The notes: generated from the letters alone by a model not told the origin. A stretch of DNA of 64,000 nucleotides from Terriglobia bacterium (GCA_020073305.1 JAIQFK010000020.1:62001-126000), one strand, 5' to 3'; counted from the first letter of the stretch, positions 26,489 through 35,473 are shown. Numbers and translations are program-made.

Positions 26489-28309
26489 CTACGGTACCGA
26501 CGTCTGTAGGGTATTGGATGTGCCGGTGCCGTTGGCGATGGTTACCGAGACGGAAGCGATGCTCTGCAGCAGCGTTTGAGTTGCGGATACCGTCCCCTGG
26601 AGGGTAAACGGGATGGTGGCCGTAAACTGGCCCCCGAAAGGCACCGAAGGAGTGCTGGAGAACCAGAGCTTGGCGGCCTGGCTGATATCGATGTTGAACG
26701 GCGTGGCAGGCACTGTGAATCCGGGAGCGGCAGTGAACTGCGCGCTCACTGACGTCAAGGAGCGAGTGGTAGAGAAACCACTCAAGGTGAGCACAAAACT
26801 GCTGGTGGTCGCGCTGGTTACCTGGCTGGCGATCAGCGTAGGCGCGGCCGGCGCAACCGTGAACTGCAAGGAAACTGGCTGGCTGGGCGTCAGGTTCACT
26901 CCACCCGTCTGAGTTGCGAATGACGGGGTCAGCGTGACGGTGGTGGCGACGGTTCCGGTCTGCAACTGGATCTGCTGGCCTTGGCCGGCGAACACCGCAT
27001 TGGTCGCGTTTGCCGCAATCGTGAACTCGACCGTGCGTCCGCCGGTGGAGAATTGCACTGCTGGATCGTTCGGAAGGTTGCCGAAATCACTCAGTGTCAG
27101 GGTGCCCGCAATGGCGATGGGATAGGGCTGAGAAAGCTTGAGACTCACATTGGGCTGCGAGGCAGCGTCCACGTTTCCGCTGGGTCCCTGGAAGCTGTAC
27201 GCGGGAAGGGGAGGGGGTGCCGTCCCCGAGCCGATCAACGGCACGATGGTGGAATCCAGTCGGAGAGTTCCGTTGGCGAAACCGTTGGCGACCGGAGCGA
27301 AAGCTATGTTGAAGCCGGATTGCGCGCCGGAGGCCAGCGCCAGCGGAAGGGCAGGGAGCCCGGAAACGGAAAAAGGACTGGGCGACTCGCCAATTCCGAT
27401 ATTGAAGATCGTGGCCGCAACTGTGCCGGTATTCTGAAGCGTGAAATTCACCTGTCCGGATTGACTAATCATGATCGGGCTGAAGACAACCGCGCCATTC
27501 ACCCCGAGCTTGACCGTAGCTCCCCCCGACGCATAAGAAAACACGAGATTCGGCCCCAGGCCCTTGCCGGTCAGATTGAAGGTATCGGTGCCGACTGACA
27601 GAGACGCCTGCCGTGCTACGGCTTGAGTGGGCGCAAACGTCAGGGTGAATGAAAAGCCAGCGTTGGGCTGCACGATCGCCGGGAGCGCGGGAAGGGCGGT
27701 GATGGCAAAGTCAGCACCGTTCAGAATAATCGCCGGCACCGTGCCTGCGACGTTTCCGGCGTTCTTGACCTGAAAGACGGCGCTGCTGGTCTCCCCCACG
27801 TTGGTGTCCGGCAGGGGAACGGTCGCGCCAGGCGTAACCGGTGTAGTCTGAGTCCCTTGAACTACCGTATAGACAAACTTGGCGGCACTCAGAGTTCCCA
27901 CCAGATTGAAGGTGACGCCCCCGCCGCCCGGGAAAGTGACCTGAACCTGACCCGTGTCACTGGCTGCGCCACTGGGCTGGTAGCGAATCTGTAGCTGAAG
28001 GGTCTGGTCGGCGCCCACTAAGGCGGGGAACAACGGTAATCCCGAGAACCCGAAAGCCGCTCCGCTGATGGTGACCGACCCGACCTGTCCGGCAACCGCG
28101 CTGGTGTTGGTGATATTCAGCGCCGCCTGAGCTACTCCATTTTGGGGAGTTCCCGGGAACGTGATGGTGCCTCCATCCTTCAGCGGGATCACGTTGAGGT
28201 TGGTGGGCAAGACATAACTGAAGACAAACGTGGCTTGCTGTTGAGCCGGAGCCAGGGCGGCCAGCGCGAGGCACAACAGGATGCTCCGGATCACTAGACC
28301 GGATGGCAT
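26489..28309 (-). CDS. Exported Ig-like (choice-of-anchor-D / ASPM-SPD-2-Hydin) protein
   Basis: 606 residues; GGAGGG lies 6 bp before ATG 28309. Signal peptide 'MPSGLVIRSILLCLALAALA' with cleavage after PAQ. The rest is beta-rich with about four to five repeated Ig-like modules marked by 'ITNTSAVAGQVGSVTISGAA', 'VKNAGNVAGTVPAIILNGAD' and 'LQNTGTVAATIFNIGIG'. These match the choice-of-anchor-D/ASH pattern (NxG, then 'F.I..LP.LP'). No LPXTG, PEP-CTERM or T9SS tail is visible. A structural or adhesive cell-surface role is likely. It lies in the minus-strand row with the Wza-like exporter (54-bp gap), suggesting co-secretion with the polysaccharide. Confidence 0.8.
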   Translation of the reverse strand: MPSGLVIRSILLCLALAALAPAQQQATFVFSYVLPTNLNVIPLKDGGTITFPGTPQNGVAQAALNITNTSAVAGQVGSVTISGAAFGFSGLPLFPALVGADQTLQLQIRYQPSGAASDTGQVQVTFPGGGGVTFNLVGTLSAAKFVYTVVQGTQTTPVTPGATVPLPDTNVGETSSAVFQVKNAGNVAGTVPAIILNGADFAITALPALPAIVQPNAGFSFTLTFAPTQAVARQASLSVGTDTFNLTGKGLGPNLVFSYASGGATVKLGVNGAVVFSPIMISQSGQVNFTLQNTGTVAATIFNIGIGESPSPFSVSGLPALPLALASGAQSGFNIAFAPVANGFANGTLRLDSTIVPLIGSGTAPPPLPAYSFQGPSGNVDAASQPNVSLKLSQPYPIAIAGTLTLSDFGNLPNDPAVQFSTGGRTVEFTIAANATNAVFAGQGQQIQLQTGTVATTVTLTPSFATQTGGVNLTPSQPVSLQFTVAPAAPTLIASQVTSATTSSFVLTLSGFSTTRSLTSVSAQFTAAPGFTVPATPFNIDISQAAKLWFSSTPSVPFGGQFTATIPFTLQGTVSATQTLLQSIASVSVTIANGTGTSNTLQTSVP

Positions 28310-28363
28310 CCGCTTCCCTCCGCAGAAAGTCGAAAAGAATTCACGTGACGGCATGCGCATGGC

Positions 28364-28999
28364 CTAGTGAGGGGCGCCTACGCTCGGCGAGCCTGGTGAA
28401 ATCGTGACCGTGCGGGTGCTCGTGCCACTCCCCCGGGTCGCCAGAACGATTCCCGCAACCAGCCCGGCCGCGCCGGCAATGGCGCCGATCTTCACCCACT
28501 TGGAAGCGTACCAACTCCGATGTTTGCGAGACGTCTTGCCTTCCCGTGTGATGCGCGTCACGTTCGTCATCGAAATGGTGGCCTCCCCGATTTGGTTGCC
28601 GTACGACGCGGTCACGTGAATCTGAAACGTTCCCACTTGGCCGTTCGCCGTCCAACCTGTCGCTGCGGCCTGCCCCTGCAGGTTCGTCCGCACGGTTTTC
28701 GAGTTCTTCTGGTCGGCGAAACTGGCGCCGGGACCGCCCAATGGAAAACGGAACACCACGTCGGCCCCTTCAATCGGCCGGTCGTTCTGATCGACCACTT
28801 GTACTACCAACGGCGCCATCACGCGGCGTTCTAAATCATTCATCTCTCCGTTGCCGGCTAGAGCCGTCACTCTGAGGCTCTTCACCGTCGGCAGCGGTGC
28901 CATCGGCTTAATCTGAGGTGTGGGAGGGGGCTGTTGTCCGGTGGCGATGTTGGGCCAGGCAAGGAGGGCCGCAATCAGCGGAGACAGCCAGCGCCGCAT
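28364..28999 (-). CDS. Exported Ig-like (Big_1-type) protein with C-terminal membrane helix
   Basis: 211 residues from ATG 28999, which has AAGG upstream; ATG 29026 is possible. Signal 'MRRWLSPLIAALLAWPNIAT', a proline-rich linker, then one bacterial Ig-like domain ('SLRVTALAGNGEMNDLERRV', 'MAPLVVQVVDQNDRPIEGAD', 'VRTNLQGQAAATGWTANG'). A hydrophobic segment ('IGAIAGAAGLVAGIVLATRG') sits close to the C-terminus, so the Ig domain should be periplasmic, held by a C-terminal anchor. The arrangement resembles invasin-type Ig modules. Lies between the exporter and the larger Ig-like gene on the same strand. Confidence 0.75.
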   Translation of the reverse strand: MRRWLSPLIAALLAWPNIATGQQPPPTPQIKPMAPLPTVKSLRVTALAGNGEMNDLERRVMAPLVVQVVDQNDRPIEGADVVFRFPLGGPGASFADQKNSKTVRTNLQGQAAATGWTANGQVGTFQIHVTASYGNQIGEATISMTNVTRITREGKTSRKHRSWYASKWVKIGAIAGAAGLVAGIVLATRGSGTSTRTVTISPGSPSVGAPH

Positions 29000-29085
29000 G
29001 GCCGCGCCTTGTTGGAAAGATCTCATGTTAAACGATACAGTATAGCGTAACGTTTCAGAGCTAAAGCGCGGAGTCTGCCATGAAT

Positions 29086-30114
29086 TTAGTGAAGAAAGGC
29101 ATAATAGAGCAAGGGGCCGAGGAGGGCAAGACTCACCGTGCTCGCCACAGTCAAGAGAGTCCGCGTGTTGCTCCGCGGTACGAACAGCACGTCGTTGGGC
29201 AGCAACGGTACGTCGTTCTCCTTCCCTTCAAAAACGCGGTTTGCATCCACTTCGATCTCGGCCCGCCGATCTGTATTTAAGATCGGCCGCAAGATTCGCA
29301 CTTTGCCGCGATTTGCATCACGCCCGAAGCCCCCGGCCATCGTCAACGTTTGAGCAAGGGAGACCGAATCCCGCTCGCCGAGTTCGATGCCGCCAACGCG
29401 TCCGACTTCCCCGTTTACATAGACCAACTCAGCCCGCTCTACGCTGATGACATCGAAAGGCTGCAGCACAATGTCCTCCGCGGGATTGACATTCTCCCGC
29501 AGACTCCCCATGCTGATCTCGACCGAACTGATCTTCTTTTCCGGATCTTCGGCCGCGTTGGGAAGCGGAATGGTGCCGTATTCCATGCGCCGTGTGACCT
29601 TGATGTGGCGGCTTGCGTTGGGCTGCAGACCTCCAATGCTGGAGAGCATTTCAACCAGCGTGCGCCGGCCCTGGAGAGGATAGATCCCCGGCCGCTGAAA
29701 GAGGCCGACAAAAAAAACCGGCTCACTGCGAAATTGAGTTACCGCGATGATGACTTGAGGGTTCACGATATACTCGCGGAGGCGTTTCACCAGTTCTGCT
29801 TCGAGCTGCTGCAGGGTCAAACCCCCGGCGCGAATTCGGCCGATCAATGGAAGATTGATAAAGCCTTCGGCATCGATGCGAAAGGGTCTTTCGTTAATCT
29901 CTTCCACACCGGGCGCGCGAATCAGGATTTGATCGTTGGGGCCGAGCGGATAATTGGGCCGTATCGAGTCGGGCGGCAACTCGGCAGGCTGTGGAGCTTG
30001 ATTCCCCGGGACCGGGGCTGGCGTGGGCTGGCCAGGCTGGGCTTGTTGTGCCAAACCGTAGAAACTGAACACCACAGCGAGCAAGGGAGCCTTGAATCCG
30101 CGGAGCATCACCAT
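29086..30114 (-). CDS. Polysaccharide export outer-membrane protein (Wza-like, Poly_export/SLBB)
   Basis: 342 residues. Signal peptide 'MVMLRGFKAPLLAVVFSF', proline-rich stretch, then the Poly_export domain ('YPLGPNDQILIRAPGVEEIN', 'DAEGFINLPLIGRIRAGG', 'LREYIVNPQVIIAVTQF'). Two SLBB domains follow ('VFFVGLFQRPGIYPLQGR', 'VYVNGEVGRVGGIELGERD') and then a C-terminal helix ('LLTVASTVSLALLGPLLYYA'). There is no lipobox cysteine. The family forms the outer-membrane channel that exports capsule or exopolysaccharide. No Wzc-type co-polymerase is in the window. It sits 26 bp after the NusG-like gene, typical for antiterminator-led polysaccharide operons. Confidence 0.92.
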   Translation of the reverse strand: MVMLRGFKAPLLAVVFSFYGLAQQAQPGQPTPAPVPGNQAPQPAELPPDSIRPNYPLGPNDQILIRAPGVEEINERPFRIDAEGFINLPLIGRIRAGGLTLQQLEAELVKRLREYIVNPQVIIAVTQFRSEPVFFVGLFQRPGIYPLQGRRTLVEMLSSIGGLQPNASRHIKVTRRMEYGTIPLPNAAEDPEKKISSVEISMGSLRENVNPAEDIVLQPFDVISVERAELVYVNGEVGRVGGIELGERDSVSLAQTLTMAGGFGRDANRGKVRILRPILNTDRRAEIEVDANRVFEGKENDVPLLPNDVLFVPRSNTRTLLTVASTVSLALLGPLLYYAFLH

Positions 30115-30140
30115 AGCACGCTATTTTCTCACGCTCTCAG

Positions 30141-30761
30141 TCAGACCGCACAGGGCGGATGAATCAAAATTTCCTTTGAGGCGGTTTGCCGCACGGGCCG
30201 AACCCAGTTCCGGTCCACCTCCGCGGACACGGATCGCTGCAGCAGCGCGATGGAGACGACGAGACGAAACTGGCCTTTGAGTTCCAGAAGAATCCCTTCT
30301 ACTCCAGACAGGGGCCCGCGCTCGATGAGCACCGTTTGGCCCACCTCGAGGAAGGGCCATGGCTGCACCAGGATGCCCGATTGCACCATCGTGCGGATAT
30401 TCTCGATATCTCGATCCGGGATCGGAGAAGGCGTCTTTCCGAACCCCACCAAACCTACAACCCCCGGCACAGTCAGAACAGGCAAACGGTCGTGAGGATT
30501 CAGGCGGGAGAATACGTATCCTGGGAAAAGGAACTGTTCAACGGTTTTTTTTCGATCCGACCATCGCCGCTCGGTTCTAAACGACGGGGAAAACTCCTCG
30601 TAGCCCCGCTGGCGCAGATGCTCGGCCGTGGTGCGCTCATAGTTGGAACGGACCCGGATCGCAAACCAAGGGTGATGCGGGCTGGGCGGCTCGTGTGGAA
30701 TCGAATTCTCGGGGTGCTGACTAACCATAAAGGCCCAGAAATTTCCGATCTTATGAGACAT
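30141..30761 (-). CDS. NusG-like transcription antiterminator (UpxY/RfaH-type)
   Basis: 206 residues from ATG 30761; ATG 30728 is possible and no start has a good Shine-Dalgarno. NGN domain 'PWFAIRVRSNYERTTAEHL' to 'FLFPGYVFSRLNPHDRLPVL', followed by 'VPGVVGLVGFG' and a C-terminal KOW-like segment ('EVGQTVLIERGPLSGVEGIL'). NusG paralogues of this type ride with RNA polymerase on long polysaccharide operons and suppress termination. This one is the first gene of the minus-strand row with the exporter. I found no ops/JUMPstart element in its leader. Confidence 0.9.
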   Translation of the reverse strand: MSHKIGNFWAFMVSQHPENSIPHEPPSPHHPWFAIRVRSNYERTTAEHLRQRGYEEFSPSFRTERRWSDRKKTVEQFLFPGYVFSRLNPHDRLPVLTVPGVVGLVGFGKTPSPIPDRDIENIRTMVQSGILVQPWPFLEVGQTVLIERGPLSGVEGILLELKGQFRLVVSIALLQRSVSAEVDRNWVRPVRQTASKEILIHPPCAV

Positions 30762-30958
30762 TATCCCAGAATCTGGCACCGGGATGGAGTTTAATTTCAG
30801 GATGGCCGGCAAGTGTAATTTAATCAGATAGATCTGTAGGAATTTAGGTACCATGTTGAGATTGAGTCTTCCAGGCGCGAAACCCGGGCCAAAGGGGGTT
30901 GTGCAGGAGCTAACTGATTGATGTTGCAGGGAAAATACACCCTCAAGGGGGCATTGGC

Positions 30959-31933
30959 ATGAATGCGACGAAACCGATCGCGAGCTTGTCGCTCGATCTC
31001 GACAACCAGTGGTCTTACATGAAGACGCACGGAGACGCCGGGTGGCAGTCGCTGCCCTCGTATCTGGACGTCGTGGTGCCGCGCGTCATCGCCTTCCTGA
31101 AGCAACGCGATTTAAGCATTACTTTTTTTGTAGTTGGTCAAGACGCTGCACTGGAGAAGAACCGGGAAGCCCTGCGGTCGATCGCGACGGCCGGACACGA
31201 GATCGGCAATCATTCATTTCATCATGAGCCGTGGCTGCATCTGTACTCGGACGCTCAGGTGGAGACCGAACTGGCGTCGGCGGAGGAACACCTCGAGCGT
31301 GCGACCGGCCGAAAGCCGGCCGGCTTCCGGGGTCCCGGCTACAGTCTTTCACCCACCGTGTTGGAAGTGCTGGTCCGGCGCGGCTATCAGTACGATGCCT
31401 CCACGCTGCCGACCTTCATTGGTCCCCTGGCCCGCGCCTACTATTTCATGACTGCTAAGCTGAACAAAGAGCAGACCGAGCAGCGCAAGGTGTTGTTCGG
31501 AACGTGGCGCGATGGTCTCCGGCCCATCAAGCCTTACCTTTGGCGCGTCGGTGATCGCAAGCTGGTGGAGATCCCCGTGACCACGATGCCAGGCTTCAAG
31601 ATACCGATCCATTTCAGTTACATCATTTATCTGGCGGGTTTTTCCCGGATGGCGGCCGTGCAGTATTTTCGTTCGGCGCTCCGGCTATGCCGCTGGACAG
31701 GCACCGCTCCCTCATTGCTTCTGCACCCCCTGGATTTTCTGGGCGGTGACGACGCAGGAGCCCTCAGTTTCTTTCCCGGAATGAGAATGGCTGGCGCTCC
31801 GAAGCTGGAACTGATGGCGGAACTAATGAGTGTGGTGCTGGATCATTTCTCCGTCGTGAGCATGCAGGAACATGCCCGCCTGGCGATGCAGAACGGCAAC
31901 CTTGCCACTGTGGGGCTGAAGGTTGCGCCGTGA
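30959..31933 (+). CDS. Polysaccharide deacetylase family protein
   Basis: 324 residues of the NodB fold without signal peptide, so probably cytoplasmic. 'SLSLDLDNQWSYMK' gives the catalytic/metal Asp, and 'AGHEIGNHSFHH' gives the H-x3-H-type metal site. 'RKPAGFRGPGYSLSP' and a late 'LLLHPLDFLGGDD' with the conserved His complete the pattern. The family removes acetyl groups from N-acetylated sugars or lipid-linked intermediates. The stop overlaps the next gene's GTG (GTGA), so the two are translationally coupled. The start ATG follows a G-rich ribosome site. Confidence 0.88.
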   Translation: MNATKPIASLSLDLDNQWSYMKTHGDAGWQSLPSYLDVVVPRVIAFLKQRDLSITFFVVGQDAALEKNREALRSIATAGHEIGNHSFHHEPWLHLYSDAQVETELASAEEHLERATGRKPAGFRGPGYSLSPTVLEVLVRRGYQYDASTLPTFIGPLARAYYFMTAKLNKEQTEQRKVLFGTWRDGLRPIKPYLWRVGDRKLVEIPVTTMPGFKIPIHFSYIIYLAGFSRMAAVQYFRSALRLCRWTGTAPSLLLHPLDFLGGDDAGALSFFPGMRMAGAPKLELMAELMSVVLDHFSVVSMQEHARLAMQNGNLATVGLKVAP

Positions 31934-33333
31934 GCGAGGCTGAATCGGTTGTATCGTTCCGCGATCCGGCCGGGCGACTTCTGCTGCGCGATGGACGCAT
32001 CTTCCGGCTGGTACGACGCGAGGCTCTGCCGGACCTGGAACATTTTCTCGAAAGCGCGGCCGCCCAGCGGCTAACGGCTGATGGACGCCTGGTACGCACC
32101 ATCGCGGTGGAGAAGCCGGCCGGGCAGACCGGCGAAGAGGCGTGGTACGAGCACGAACGGATTCCGTTTCCCAGCTACCCCTACGAATGGCCGCCGGAGA
32201 TGCTGCACCAGGCCGGCTGCCTGACGATTGAACTCGCCCTTTCCCTGCTCGTTCACGGACTGGGGTTGAAGGACGGCACGCCTTACAACGTCCTGTTCCG
32301 AGGACCGACGCCGGTTTTTGTTGACGTTCTGTCGGTGGAGCGGCGCACGGCCGGCGACCCGACGTGGCTGCCGTACGCCCAGTTTATACGCACTTTCCTG
32401 CTCCCGCTAGCCGTCAACCGGGACTTACGCCTCAGTGTGGCCGACCTGCTGGCGGGCCGGCGTGATGGATTGGAACCAGAATCGGTCTATCACTGGCTGG
32501 GACCCTGGCAGCGGCTCCGTCCGCCCTATCTCACGCTCGTCTCAATTCCTGCATGGCTGGCGCACAGCGCCCAACGCAAGGAAGGCGCTCTCTACGAACG
32601 GCGGCAACTCAGTGATCCGGAAAAGGCGCAGTTTGTTCTCGAGACACTCCTTAGGGGGCTGCAAAAACACCTGCACAAGCTGCAACCGGCACGCAACAAG
32701 AGCAGCCAGTGGTCCGGCTACATGAGCAGCCACAGCTATGGCGATCAGGACTTCGCAGACAAAGAGCAATTTGTCCGCGAATTTCTTCAGGAATTCGCGC
32801 CGGCCAACGTGCTGGATGCGGGTTGCAATGATGGACACTTCAGTGTGATGGCCGCGCGCGCGGGGGCGCGGGTGGTCGCGATCGACTATGACGAGAACGT
32901 AGTCGGGATAGTATGGCGCCGGGCCGCCGCCGATCGCCTGGATATCCTACCGCTGGTGGTGAACCTCACTCGGCCGACGCCGCCGATGGGCTGGCGTAAT
33001 CGCGAGTCTGCCTCGTTTCTCGAACGCGCACATGCAGGTTTTGAAGCTGTGTTCTTCCTCGCCCTGATCCATCACATGCTGGTCAGCGAGAGGATTCCGC
33101 TTTCTGAAATCCTCGCGCTGGCGGCGGAGTTGACCACCGGGTTCGTGGTGATGGAATACGTGAGCCCGCAGGACACTATGTTCCGCCAACTCACCCGGGG
33201 GCGGGAGCATTTGCACCAGGACCTGACGGAGGAGACCTTCGAGGCGGCGTGCCGGAAGCACTTCGACATACTGCGCTCCCGGCCCCTGATGGGAGGCCGC
33301 CGGCATCTGTACCTGTTGAGGAAACTAGCATAA
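31930..33333 (+). CDS. Class I SAM-dependent methyltransferase, NoeA-like
   Basis: 467 residues from GTG 31930, overlapping the deacetylase stop by 4 bp. The N-terminal 250 residues ('RDPAGRLLLRDGRIFRLVRR' onward) match the front of nodulation protein NoeA-type enzymes. The SAM-binding core begins 'NVLDAGCNDGHFSVMAARAG' near residue 292, with 'VVAIDYDENVVGIVWRR' and 'GFEAVFFLALIHHML'. NoeA-like enzymes are thought to methylate sugars or polysaccharide intermediates. A promoter for the next gene lies within its last codons. Confidence 0.85.
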   Translation: MSEAESVVSFRDPAGRLLLRDGRIFRLVRREALPDLEHFLESAAAQRLTADGRLVRTIAVEKPAGQTGEEAWYEHERIPFPSYPYEWPPEMLHQAGCLTIELALSLLVHGLGLKDGTPYNVLFRGPTPVFVDVLSVERRTAGDPTWLPYAQFIRTFLLPLAVNRDLRLSVADLLAGRRDGLEPESVYHWLGPWQRLRPPYLTLVSIPAWLAHSAQRKEGALYERRQLSDPEKAQFVLETLLRGLQKHLHKLQPARNKSSQWSGYMSSHSYGDQDFADKEQFVREFLQEFAPANVLDAGCNDGHFSVMAARAGARVVAIDYDENVVGIVWRRAAADRLDILPLVVNLTRPTPPMGWRNRESASFLERAHAGFEAVFFLALIHHMLVSERIPLSEILALAAELTTGFVVMEYVSPQDTMFRQLTRGREHLHQDLTEETFEAACRKHFDILRSRPLMGGRRHLYLLRKLA

Positions 33334-33345
33334 ATTCTTTATAAT
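33316..33345 (+). promoter_or_regulatory. Candidate promoter inside the methyltransferase 3' end
   Basis: TTGAGG (33316-33321), 18-nt spacer, TATAAT (33340-33345). It would give the downstream sulfatase-like gene its own start with a leader of about 120 nt. Confidence 0.5.
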
Positions 33346-33393
33346 CAAAGAAATACTGCACAGTTCCCGGCCGGCTCGGGCCTGGTACTATTA

Positions 33394-33432
33394 CCCCCCT
33401 CCTTTGAAGGGGCACCACTACGTGGTGAAATT
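33394..33432 (+). promoter_or_regulatory. Structured leader before the sulfatase-like gene
   Basis: Two adjacent hairpins are visible: CCCCTCCTTTGAAGGGG, then CACCACTACGTGGTG with a perfect 6-bp stem and 3-nt loop. They lie 40-80 nt before the start, and the ATG has no Shine-Dalgarno. This could be a cis-regulatory leader; no known riboswitch class is recognised. Confidence 0.35.
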
Positions 33433-33471
33433 AAATGTATCAGCCTCGCAGGCAGGCGCGGCGTCCCGACT

Positions 33472-35175
33472 ATGCACAGTGTGCTGACCCCGGAAGCGGT
33501 TTTATCCCCAGTTCCAATCACCCCTGATATCGATCGGCCCCCTTCAGTCTCCCGGAGGCGATGGCAGGGTCAGCCAGTGGCCGAAGACGCTCTGATAGCC
33601 CTTTCATTCGCCAATCTGTGCTTTCTCAAGGCCTGGGGACAATTGCAAAATCCGGCTCAGTCTTATTACCGCAGCGGCCCGCCGACCTTCGCCAGCTTGG
33701 CGGCGATAGCGCTGGCGGTGCTTCTCATTGCATTCACAGTATTTGTTCCGGCCGTGCTGATCCGTCGCTTCGCCTCCAGGAAGAGCCAACAAATCTGGGG
33801 CGTCCTCGCCTGTGTGCTGCTGCTCCTTCCTGCCAACATCTTGTCGACGCACTTCCTGGGGGTTTCTCTCGAATCGATGGCGGGTAACTTCATGGGTCAC
33901 AATCTGCTGCTGGGAGTCGTGGCAGGGGTGCTGATCTGCCTGGTGGTTCTACGGTGGCGCCGGCCCATTTTGCGAGTGGTACGGGGAATACTGCTGGCGG
34001 CCTCCCCTCTGGTGTTGATCTTTTCCCCCATCGCGTGCTGGCAGGTCGTTCGTGCCCGCTCCTTGTGGAGTGAGCCAAATGCCAGCGCCCATTTTCTGGC
34101 CCACCCGGCGGGACCCCGCGTTTTGTGGGTTCTTTTCGACGAAATGGATGAGGATCTGACCTTTACCGCGCGCCCCTCCTGGCTTTCGTTGCCCGAACTC
34201 GACCGGCTTCGTGCGGAATCAGTCTATGCCGCTCACGCGATGTCGCCGGGACCGGCAACAGTCAGTTCAATTCCTTCATTGATCACCGGCCACCTCGTTT
34301 CCGATGCGCAACCTGCAGGGTACAGGGAGCTGCGGATCACCTATCAGGACGCAGGACGAACCAGGAGCTGGATCGAAGAGCCCAGCATTTTCTCCTCCGT
34401 TCGCGAACGTGGGCTGAACGCCGCGATTGCCGGTTGGTATCACCCCTATGGACGACTGTTCGGCAAGTTCCTGGCACAGTGCTCCTGGCAGCAATGCGTC
34501 TGCGCGACTCCGTTCCTGGTGGCCGAAAATTATTCACGGCGGCGAGGAGTCTGGATGGGCGCTCTGGGCCTAGTTGGCCGGCAGGCCGCCCTGTTCCCGC
34601 TGGTACAACGCTTGGGCGTTCTTCACGTCGGCGAAGGCACGGCGCAGGATTGGGAGGCCGCCAGGGAGCAGCAGCTTGGGGACTATGTCGAGATTCGGAA
34701 GGCGGCGCACGAGATGATTGCCGATCCCCGACTGGACCTGGTGTTCCTGCACTGGCCAATACCGCACCCATTGGGCATTTTCGATCGCGCCAGTGGGAAG
34801 TTGGGCACGGGCACTCGCAGCAACTACCTCGACAATCTCCAGCTTGTGGATATTACGATCGGCGAGATCAGACGAGCGTTGGAGAATAGCGGCATGTGGG
34901 AGAACACCACGGTTCTGGTCTCTTCCGACCACCCATTGAGAGGATTTTGGCAACAGGAGCTTGCTTGGGACCGCGAAGAGGCCGCGGTCGTCAGCCGCAG
35001 CAACTCCGGGAGTGTTCCGTTCCTATTGAAGCTAGCCGGACAGAAGCAGGGGCTGGTGTACAACGGCCGTTTCAACGCAGTGATTACGCACGACCTGATT
35101 CTGGGCGTGCTGGACGGCAAGCTGAAGAGTCCGGAGCAAATCGTGTCGTTTATTGATCGCACTGCGGCGAACTGA
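33472..35175 (+). CDS. Membrane-bound alkaline-phosphatase-superfamily (sulfatase-like) enzyme
   Basis: 567 residues. Four transmembrane helices lie between residues 35 and 190 ('LAAIALAVLLIAFTVFVPAV', 'LLLGVVAGVLICLVVLRWRR'), followed by a periplasmic sulfatase-like domain. The metal site begins 'PRVLWVLFDEMDEDLT', the Ser/Thr nucleophile region is 'SPGPATVSSIPSLITG', and the late metal site is 'TTVLVSSDHPLRGFW'. Relatives transfer phosphoglycerol or phosphoethanolamine, or hydrolyse such esters, on surface glycans. The sulfatase Cys-x-Pro-x-Arg signature is absent, so phosphotransfer is more likely than sulfate hydrolysis. Paired with the following TDPGSG microprotein. Confidence 0.85.
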   Translation: MHSVLTPEAVLSPVPITPDIDRPPSVSRRRWQGQPVAEDALIALSFANLCFLKAWGQLQNPAQSYYRSGPPTFASLAAIALAVLLIAFTVFVPAVLIRRFASRKSQQIWGVLACVLLLLPANILSTHFLGVSLESMAGNFMGHNLLLGVVAGVLICLVVLRWRRPILRVVRGILLAASPLVLIFSPIACWQVVRARSLWSEPNASAHFLAHPAGPRVLWVLFDEMDEDLTFTARPSWLSLPELDRLRAESVYAAHAMSPGPATVSSIPSLITGHLVSDAQPAGYRELRITYQDAGRTRSWIEEPSIFSSVRERGLNAAIAGWYHPYGRLFGKFLAQCSWQQCVCATPFLVAENYSRRRGVWMGALGLVGRQAALFPLVQRLGVLHVGEGTAQDWEAAREQQLGDYVEIRKAAHEMIADPRLDLVFLHWPIPHPLGIFDRASGKLGTGTRSNYLDNLQLVDITIGEIRRALENSGMWENTTVLVSSDHPLRGFWQQELAWDREEAAVVSRSNSGSVPFLLKLAGQKQGLVYNGRFNAVITHDLILGVLDGKLKSPEQIVSFIDRTAAN

Positions 35176-35224
35176 GTGTATTGGTTTGATGAAAAAAAAC
35201 ACGTAGTGATCGGAGGACCTAAGG

Positions 35225-35419
35225 GTGAGACAGCTAGCATTGTGTGTAGTGGCGCTTCTGATGGCGGAGCGCCAGGTTTCCGCTTACACTGATCCCGGCT
35301 CGGGGGCGCTGTTATGGCAAGTGCTGGCGGGCGGTGCTGTGGCATTTATGTTTTATGCGCGGCGCTTCCTGGCCTGGCTCAAACGGAACAAACGAGCCGA
35401 AAACCAAGGCGGAGAGTAG
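35225..35419 (+). CDS. TDPGSG microprotein of polysaccharide loci
   Basis: 64 residues from GTG 35225 with GGAGG upstream. An N-terminal signal-like helix ends in 'SAYTDPGSGALLWQVLAG', followed by a second helix ('GGAVAFMFYARRFLAWL') and a basic tail 'KRNKRAENQGGE'. Small proteins with the 'YTDPGSGALLWQ' motif recur next to sulfatase-like genes in acidobacterial and other polysaccharide loci, but their role is unknown. It lies 49 bp after the sulfatase-like gene and is probably co-transcribed. Confidence 0.75.
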   Translation: MRQLALCVVALLMAERQVSAYTDPGSGALLWQVLAGGAVAFMFYARRFLAWLKRNKRAENQGGE

Positions 35420-35473
35420 GCGCTTGGCAGCGCTGATGCGTGACGCTACAGGTTTCCGCTCGGCGCGCAAACC

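Noticed and set aside
30762-30958. ops/JUMPstart element for the NusG-like antiterminator
   Set aside because: No GGCGGTAG-type sequence in the divergent leader on either strand.
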